Source: Acidimicrobiaceae bacterium (GTDB lineage Bacteria; Actinomycetota; Acidimicrobiia; Acidimicrobiales; RAAP-2). From it: a DNA stretch of 17,879 bases. The notes beneath the pieces are model-generated. The model saw only the letters and a list, made by a program, of their open reading frames with translations, made no database searches and was not told where the DNA came from. Position 1 is the stretch's first letter. Each line of letters begins with the position of its first letter. This document shows positions 14,118 through 17,879 of the stretch, in pieces. The position numbers and the translations under genes are program-made. The stretch covers positions 601-18,479 of the forward strand of contig PLXU01000033.1 of NCBI GenBank assembly GCA_003151555.1, in the 5' to 3' direction.

Positions 14118-14237
14118 TCACTGCGCGCTTGCTGAGGGCAGTCCCATCGCCTGCGCCTTCTTTTGATTGCGCGTCGTCAGATTCGGGATGTCCGTCTCTG
14201 AGTGTTCGAGCTTTGGTGGAACGATGAGTGTCGACAT
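14118..14237 (-). CDS. Possible 39-residue leader ORF
   Basis: ATG 14237 opens MSTLIVPPKLEHSETDIPNL and ends at TGA 14118, in the leader of the ABC operon and in a different phase from the coupled frame below it. Only a weak AAGAAG precedes the start. It could be a leader peptide, the 5' half of a frameshifted gene, or chance. Confidence 0.2.
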   Translation of the reverse strand: MSTLIVPPKLEHSETDIPNLTTRNQKKAQAMGLPSASAQ

Positions 14238-14314
14238 GGTTGCTTCTTCTTATTCAGCGAATGACCTACAAATTGACTGTGCCCCAAAATTAGAATTTGA
14301 GTTCAGCCTCGACT

Positions 14315-14330
14315 AGGGAAATAAGTCCCA
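14315..14330. promoter_or_regulatory. DosR-box-like dyad
   Basis: Read on the minus strand the core is GGGACT-TA-TTTCCC. Compared with the mycobacterial DosR core GGGACT-WW-AGTCCC it matches the first half fully, the central WW, and TCCC of the second half (12 of 14), with two mismatches. The outer flanking bases match poorly. Its closeness to a universal stress protein gene, a classic DosR target type, is what makes it noteworthy. Confidence 0.35.
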
Positions 14331-14426
14331 TTTCCAGCTTGAAAATCGACACTCTGTTCGCGCGAGTCACGTGCGCGTCACCAACTCGCAATTTTTAAGA
14401 TATTCGCCAATGGTCGAAAGCGACTT

Positions 14427-14445
14427 ACTCCAATGGGATTGGAGT
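14427..14445. promoter_or_regulatory. Perfect 8-3-8 palindrome (operator candidate)
   Basis: ACTCCAAT-GGG-ATTGGAGT is a perfect hyphenated palindrome 155 bases before the USP start. Its size and symmetry fit binding by a dimeric repressor or activator; the protein is unknown. Confidence 0.5.
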
Positions 14446-14599
14446 TGTGTGACTATGAAGCGACGCTGCGATCCGCGGCCCGAAGAACGTACCTGCACGT
14501 CGGAGCGACGGGAAACGTGTTGAACGTGAATGGACGAGTTAGCACTAACGTCAGCCTTAGTTTTGGAAAAGCAACGAGCGCGCATCGCGGAGGAAAGAA

Positions 14600-15073
14600 A
14601 TGAGTTCGGAAAAGCAAACAATTGAAGAGTCGAATATCACTCTGGCGAAGAGTCAGCGGATTGTTGTGGGAATTGATGGTTCGAACGCTTCGCTCTCCGC
14701 CCTCGAGTGGGCGGCCCGTCAGGCTGAGTTCACCGACGCCTCACTTGAGATTGTCGCGGCGTGGGATTGGCCAACCAGCTTCGGATGGTCGGTTGTTCCT
14801 GATGGTTACGACCCTTCGGGTGAGTTACGCAGCATGATTGAGCCATTAGTCGCAACACTTCAGGTCGCTCACCCCGAGGTTGTCGTGACGTGGAAGATCG
14901 TCGAGGGTCATCCGGCGCCCGTACTCATCAAGGAGTCGATCGGTGCGGAACTCCTTGTGGTTGGCAGTCGAGGCCACGGGGAATTCTTGGGAATGTTGAT
15001 CGGCTCGACTAGTGAGCACTGTGTTGCAAATGCGGCGTGCCCCGTCGTTGTGTTTCGTGAGAAGGCCCCGTGA
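14600..15073 (+). CDS. Universal stress protein (UspA family, ATP-binding type)
   Basis: This 157-residue single-domain cytoplasmic protein has the USP fold: IVVGIDGSNASLSALEWAAR at 21-40 and LLVVGSRGHGEFLGMLIGST at 118-137. The ATP-binding pattern G-2X-G-9X-G-S is intact (Gly122, Gly125, Gly135, Ser136), so nucleotide binding is expected. The end SEHCVANAACPVVVFR is typical. The ATG at 14600 is preceded by GGAGGA five bases away, a strong ribosome binding site. It stands alone, divergent from the ABC exporter. In mycobacteria many such proteins are induced by hypoxia through DosR; a similar control here is inference. Confidence 0.93.
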   Translation: MSSEKQTIEESNITLAKSQRIVVGIDGSNASLSALEWAARQAEFTDASLEIVAAWDWPTSFGWSVVPDGYDPSGELRSMIEPLVATLQVAHPEVVVTWKIVEGHPAPVLIKESIGAELLVVGSRGHGEFLGMLIGSTSEHCVANAACPVVVFREKAP

Positions 15074-15170
15074 TCACCGAGGAGAGAGCGGGTCTAGACC
15101 GCCAGTCTTGTTCAATCAAGTTCGGTGTTGAAATTCCCCTAAGGGAGTCGATTTGCCCCGTTCGTGGGTC

Positions 15171-15351
15171 TACATGATTTCGAAAAGTCCATTGGCCAGG
15201 AAATTCATCGAAAGACACCAAGATCTACACCATATTTGAAGGCATCAGCGAGATTTTGCGCCTGTTCATCTCACGCGCCATCTCGAGCGTGCACATTCGC
15301 TGGGACGTGCGAGAGCGTGGCGTGCCGATCGCGGGCGGCGGGCGTCGATGA
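15171..15351 (+). pseudogene. Acyl-CoA dehydrogenase, decayed C-terminal remnant
   Basis: From 15208 to the TGA at 15349-15351 the plus strand encodes SKDTKIYTIFEGISEILRLF and then ISRAISSVHIR. This is clearly the C-terminal signature of acyl-CoA dehydrogenases (RDxKIYxIFEGTSEIQRLVISRA). Just upstream, in another phase, YMISKSPLARKF (15171-15206) matches the preceding family segment (GYM...P-AR-F). One surplus base near 15207 restores continuity, so a frameshift separates the two parts. Nothing upstream of about 15165 resembles the rest of the ~380-residue enzyme, and no start codon or ribosome binding site is suitable. The remnant's stop overlaps the next gene's ATG as ATGA, a relic of an ancestral operon. 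The family assignment is by motif. Confidence 0.75.
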
Positions 15352-15890
15352 GTGAGACGCTCAAGATCGTCACGCTCTGCACCGGCAACGTGGCCCGCTC
15401 GGTAATGCTGGGCTACATGCTCGCCACCCTCGCCGACGCGCCGGGCGTCGAATGGCACATTCGAACGGCCGGCACCCACGTTTTGGAGGACTCGGCGATG
15501 AGCGTGCGCACCCGCGACGCGCTCGTCGCTATAGAGGAGTTGGGCGCGCACCACTACGGCGGCCATCGAAGTCACCAACTAGACGAGCACGATGTGCAAT
15601 GGGCCGACGTGATTCTCGCCAGTGAAGCCGATCATGTGCGTTTCGTGCGCACGAACTTCTCCGCGAACGCCCACAAGGCGGTGCAGTTGGCCCAGTTCGC
15701 GCGCTGTGCCCCCTTGGGCGGATCGATGGTACAACAGCTGGCCACGCTGTCGCAACTGGAGCCGTCGTCAGCGTTCGACGTTGCCGATCCGGCCGGCGCC
15801 GATCAGGCGACCTACGATCGCTGCGCGCGCCAACTGTGGGAGCTGAGCCAAATCTTCGCCACGCTTGTCACTGAACTACAGATTCTTTAG
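15348..15890 (+). CDS. Low-molecular-weight protein-tyrosine-phosphatase / arsenate-reductase-like protein
   Basis: This 180-residue cytoplasmic protein begins with the P-loop CTGNVARS (Cys11 and Arg17, the CX5R nucleophile and phosphate-binding arginine) right after the first beta strand, as in LMW phosphatases. A possible general acid follows in VADPAG (Asp147-Pro148). The middle (AGTHVLEDSAMSVRTRDALV; HRSHQLDEHDVQWADVILAS) fits the fold, including the 'SHQL...D...ADVIL' block. Phosphotyrosine, phosphoarginine or another phosphoester could be the substrate. ATG 15348 shares ATGA with the acyl-CoA dehydrogenase remnant. No clear Shine-Dalgarno is seen, so expression may once have depended on coupling. 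The 3' end overlaps the convergent TetR gene by four bases. Confidence 0.88.
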   Translation: MSETLKIVTLCTGNVARSVMLGYMLATLADAPGVEWHIRTAGTHVLEDSAMSVRTRDALVAIEELGAHHYGGHRSHQLDEHDVQWADVILASEADHVRFVRTNFSANAHKAVQLAQFARCAPLGGSMVQQLATLSQLEPSSAFDVADPAGADQATYDRCARQLWELSQIFATLVTELQIL

Positions 15891-16498
15891 TCCTGCTGGA
15901 CCGCGCGCAACCCGCCCCAGGCGAGCGTCGCGCTACGCGCCGCGAGACGTTCGGACTCATTGGCGGCTGGCACGGGCCAGCCCTTGGCTTCTTGTTGCTC
16001 CAACCACGTGACCGCCGCAGCCTCGGCGATGCCCACCACCCCGGCCGCGAGTTGGCGGCGGTGGTCGTTGCTGATCGAGATGTTGATGAATGGTTCGAGA
16101 AAGGTGGTGAGCACGATTTCTAAGTTGCGCAGTTCGCCGATCATCTCGCCTTCGTGGCTGTGGATGAAGAGCACCCGGAAGGCGTCCGTCTCGCCGATCA
16201 CCATTTCGAAGTAGACACGAAAGGCCACCTCGATCTTGGCGCGCGGTGTATCGACGCTGGCGACGGCCTTGGCCAGCGAGTCGAGCAGCTTCTGCGCCGT
16301 TTCCGCGACGATCTGGCGGTAGAGGTCGCTCTTGGATTCGAAGTACTGGTAGAGGATTGGTTTGGTGAATCCCGCCTCTTTGGCGATGTCATCCATGGTT
16401 GTTGCTTGAAATCCCCGGTCGGCGAATATCCGGCGAGCCACCAAGAGAAGCTGTTCTCTCCGTTCGACGGACTGGGGCCGGTCGTCGTTCAGTACCAT
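15887..16498 (-). CDS. TetR/AcrR family transcriptional regulator
   Basis: This is a 203-residue DNA-binding regulator. The N-terminal helix-turn-helix reads RREQLLLVARRIFADRGFQA, then TTMDDIAKEAGFTKPILYQY and FESKSDLY, which is the standard TetR_N sequence. The C-terminal part is a helical ligand-binding domain (VAFRVYFEMVIGETDAFRVLF...) of unknown ligand. The frame extends 58 codons further to 16672, but that stretch has no family counterpart and runs through the large inverted repeat. I chose ATG 16498 for normal spacing to the HTH. No Shine-Dalgarno is evident, so the transcript may be leaderless. CGTTAACG (16588-16595), about 90 bases upstream, is a possible autoregulatory site. Its targets may be the fatty-acid-type gene now decayed next door or the DUF5666 gene; both are guesses. 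Confidence 0.9.
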   Translation of the reverse strand: MVLNDDRPQSVERREQLLLVARRIFADRGFQATTMDDIAKEAGFTKPILYQYFESKSDLYRQIVAETAQKLLDSLAKAVASVDTPRAKIEVAFRVYFEMVIGETDAFRVLFIHSHEGEMIGELRNLEIVLTTFLEPFINISISNDHRRQLAAGVVGIAEAAAVTWLEQQEAKGWPVPAANESERLAARSATLAWGGLRAVQQD

Positions 16499-16603
16499 GA
16501 CCCAAGAGACTAGTGACTTCGCGGTCTCGCGGCCCTGAGATTCGCGCGACGCGAGCTCGAAGCGCTCGCGCGACGAGTGCGGTGAATCGTTAACGTTGAT
16601 GGC

Positions 16604-16670
16604 GCGAAGGTCCCATTTAGTTGTCTCGTTCAAGGTTGGGTAACACGAGGCAACTAAATGGGACGTTCGC
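16604..16670. repeat. 67-base element with 26-bp inverted arms
   Basis: Left arm 16604-16629 (GCGAAGGTCCCATTTAGTTG then TCTCGT) and right arm 16645-16670 are reverse complements at 24 of 26 positions, around a 15-base loop. It begins 13 bases after the DUF5666 stop on the minus strand and ends about 105 bases before the TetR start. A terminator is possible, but the stem is far longer than usual and has no U tract. A mobile palindromic element or TetR operator are alternatives. No target-site duplication is visible. Confidence 0.8.
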
Positions 16671-16683
16671 ACAATGAAGCCGG

Positions 16684-17367
16684 TTAGCTCGCGCTCGGGC
16701 CAGGACCGTTACCGCCGGGCGGGCCAAAGCCGGGGCCGCCCGGTCCCTGACCGCCAGCCGGTGAGGTCGGCGGGCCCGTGCTCACGCTGGTGGCGTCGAG
16801 TGACGTGAGGTTGGCGTCGACGGTACCCTCGGCGCTGATGAGCGTGCCCACGCTGATATCGGCGAGCGCGGCCGCGGCGCCGGACTTGGTGTAGGTCGTC
16901 GACGAGTCAACGGCGATCGTGCGGCTAAATCCGTCCAGGTCGCTGATCGTGATCGTGTCGCCCTGGACCGCCGTGACCGTGCCGAACAACACGGGCACCT
17001 GCACACTGACGCTCTGGGCCTGCGTCGAGTTGGCGGACGAGAGCTCAATCTCCACGTGCTGGCCTACTGCCAAGGACGACGCCGCGATGGTCGTGGGGCC
17101 CTCGTACAGAGACGTGGTTGATGTGATCGGGTAGGTCGTCGATGTACCGTCGAGATGCTTCACGGTGATCGACGTGTCCGTCACTGCCGTGACCACGCCG
17201 CCCGCCATGTCCGCGCGGTTGGGCGGTGACGTCGACGTGGGTGTGGTGCTGTCGCGCGCCGACTGCGTCGAGGTGGCGGACGCGAGGCCCGCCCCTCCCG
17301 CGACCAGACCGACCCCTAGTGCCGTGGTCGCGGCCACCCGTCGTACTGCCATCTTCTTCTTGCTCAT
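16684..17367 (-). CDS. Secreted DUF5666 protein with Gly/Pro-rich tail
   Basis: This is a 227-residue exported protein. The N-terminus (KKK start, then VAATTALGVGLVAGGAGLAS) is a signal peptide with probable cleavage near ASA 30-32. A Ser/Thr/Pro linker covers about 33-52. Two tandem beta-type repeats follow: about 56-125 (GGVVTAVTDTSITVKHLDG...) and about 128-197 (FGTVTAVQGDTITISDLDG...). Each repeat has the G-V/T-V-T-A-V ... D-T-I-T-I pattern of DUF5666 OB-like domains. The last 27 residues are almost only Gly, Pro and Ser. No catalytic residues or lipobox are seen; function is unknown, perhaps cell-envelope-associated. The ATG has AAAGGAAC five bases upstream, directly after a strong hairpin. 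It lies between long inverted repeats. Confidence 0.8.
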   Translation of the reverse strand: MSKKKMAVRRVAATTALGVGLVAGGAGLASATSTQSARDSTTPTSTSPPNRADMAGGVVTAVTDTSITVKHLDGTSTTYPITSTTSLYEGPTTIAASSLAVGQHVEIELSSANSTQAQSVSVQVPVLFGTVTAVQGDTITISDLDGFSRTIAVDSSTTYTKSGAAAALADISVGTLISAEGTVDANLTSLDATSVSTGPPTSPAGGQGPGGPGFGPPGGNGPGPSAS

Positions 17368-17385
17368 GATGTTCCTTTCGTTACG

Positions 17386-17429
17386 TGCGCTCGAGACGAT
17401 CTCGAACCGACTCCATCGTCTCGTGCGCA
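17386..17429. repeat. 15-bp inverted repeat in the leader of the DUF5666 gene
   Basis: TGCGCTCGAGACGAT (17386-17400) and ATCGTCTCGTGCGCA (17415-17429) are reverse complements with one mismatch, around a 14-base spacer. On the minus strand this stands between the upstream glycosyltransferase gene and the DUF5666 ribosome binding site (about 17370-17378). It could be an operator, an RNA hairpin controlling translation, or a terminator for the glycosyltransferase gene. Confidence 0.7.
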
Positions 17430-17547
17430 GTTGAGCGCGGAGTCGACGGCGCGTAAGAAGGAACTAATTGCTGGGGACAAGTTGAAAAGCGTTGTGGTCA
17501 CTGCACGATGACGAAAAGCTAGTGGTGAAACATGCAGCGTGTTGCCC

Positions 17548-17879
17548 TCAGCGCGTCGCGTCGAGCGATTCTCTTACGTCGCTCTCATCGAGTTCTAGCA
17601 ATGGAGCGAGGCGCGCCGGCAAATCGACCACGTTGAAATGCGCCCGCGCAATCGAGAGATTCCTCTCCAAACGGGTTTCGTCGGGGTGGCGTAAGAACTC
17701 GCGGATTTGGTCAATGTCATCGAGACCAAAGAAGTGGAAACCGAAAGACGCGATCTCTTCGAGCACGGGGTAGGCACGCACGGCGAGCGCTCGGCGATGG
17801 GTCACGGACTCGAGCACGGGGTTGCCGAATCCCTCCCACGTGGACGCCATCACGACGAGATCGCAGGCGGCGTAGGCGT
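17548..17879 (-). CDS. Family 4 glycosyltransferase, C-terminal part (partial)
   Basis: The frame runs in from the right edge (AYAACDLVVMASTWEGFGNP) and ends at TGA 17548, showing 109 residues. STWEGFGNPVLESV is the GT-B donor-binding E-x7-E region of GT4 enzymes (Glu of WEGFG and Glu of LESV), followed by the usual 'AVRAYPVLEEI...GF' segment and C-terminal helices. The enzyme would transfer a sugar from a nucleotide donor; acceptor and donor cannot be judged. Wording of this block resembles GT4 enzymes of the glucosylglycerate type, a weak hint only. The 180 bases downstream hold the inverted repeat at 17386-17429 and no gene. Confidence 0.8.
   Translation of the reverse strand, partial: AYAACDLVVMASTWEGFGNPVLESVTHRRALAVRAYPVLEEIASFGFHFFGLDDIDQIREFLRHPDETRLERNLSIARAHFNVVDLPARLAPLLELDESDVRESLDATR

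Larger units (their letters stand above)
14238..14599. other. Divergent regulatory region between the ABC operon and USP gene
   Basis: About 360 bases, visibly more AT-rich than the genes, with no credible ORF. It holds AAATT-AG-AATTT (14287-14298), a DosR-box-like dyad, a perfect 8-3-8 palindrome and CACGTG at 14368-14373. Divergent promoters for the exporter (minus) and the universal stress protein (plus) must lie here, but no clear -35/-10 pair stands out. Confidence 0.55.

Noticed and set aside
14024..14227. 67-residue plus-strand frame opposite the ABC leader
   Set aside because: Ser/Ala/Cys-rich with no motif; no ribosome binding site of its own and antisense to the coupled leader frames.
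15091..15100. GGTCTAGACC palindrome as USP terminator
   Set aside because: Perfect 10-base palindrome but no loop and no U tract; too weak to call.
15134..15145. TCCC/GGGA dyad before the acyl-CoA dehydrogenase remnant as a second DosR site
   Set aside because: The order of the half-sites is inverted relative to GGGACT...AGTCCC, and only four bases pair.
15225..15578. 117-residue minus-strand frame
   Set aside because: Antisense to the acyl-CoA dehydrogenase remnant and phosphatase-like gene, both of which have recognisable motifs.
16604..16670. Insertion-sequence ends
   Set aside because: The arms enclose only 15 bases, with no transposase and no target-site duplication; kept only as an inverted-repeat element.
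16499..16672. 58-residue N-terminal extension of the TetR regulator
   Set aside because: No TetR counterpart, and it would translate through the large inverted repeat; ATG 16498 gives normal HTH spacing.
1..17879. CRISPR array, tRNA or rRNA genes
   Set aside because: No regularly spaced direct repeats, cloverleaf-like sequences or rRNA signatures were seen on either strand by eye.

Overview
The window reads as part of a moderately GC-rich actinobacterial chromosome. Supporting signs are frequent GTG starts, Shine-Dalgarno sequences of the GGAGG type, four-base ATGA gene overlaps, a polyketide-antibiotic-type ABC exporter, a DUF5666 secreted protein and a DUF6390 tail. A member of the Acidimicrobiia or a related uncultured lineage is plausible, but the class cannot be proven from this sequence. 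There are 13 confident protein genes, two of them cut by the window edges, plus one decayed gene, two doubtful small ORFs and several strong dyad elements. I see no tRNA, rRNA, CRISPR array or intact mobile element.

Left part (1-5549). The end of a DUF6390-like gene (associated, from memory, with NiFe-hydrogenase loci) enters on the plus strand. It faces a tightly packed minus-strand operon, porG-porA-porB-gltD/ferredoxin fusion, which encodes a 2-oxoacid:ferredoxin oxidoreductase. Its iron-sulfur delta-type domain is fused to a glutamate-synthase-small-subunit-like flavoprotein. This suggests reversible exchange of electrons between a 2-oxoacid, ferredoxin and NAD(P)H.

Middle (5550-11478). 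A P2-type cation ATPase on the plus strand diverges from the por operon. It ends inside the tail of a convergent membrane-bound diguanylate cyclase, which unusually carries its PAS domain after GGDEF. Upstream of the cyclase on the same strand, behind nested inverted repeats, is a zinc alcohol dehydrogenase.

Right part (11479-17879). A two-gene ABC exporter (minus) diverges from a universal stress protein (plus). The intergenic region between them holds a DosR-box-like dyad and a perfect 8-3-8 palindrome. Next come the decayed 3' end of an acyl-CoA dehydrogenase gene, coupled by ATGA to a low-molecular-weight phosphatase-like gene, then a convergent TetR regulator, a secreted DUF5666 protein and the C-terminus of a GT4 glycosyltransferase. 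Two long inverted repeats flank the DUF5666 gene: 26-bp arms just after its stop and 15-bp arms just before its ribosome binding site.

Taken together, the hydrogenase-linked gene, ferredoxin-dependent oxidoreductase, USP, cation ATPase, alcohol dehydrogenase and possible DosR-type box look like one edge of a low-oxygen or energy-starvation gene island. That reading is inference. The features most worth testing are the flavoprotein-ferredoxin fusion, the GGDEF-PAS order, the acyl-CoA dehydrogenase remnant and the dyad elements.
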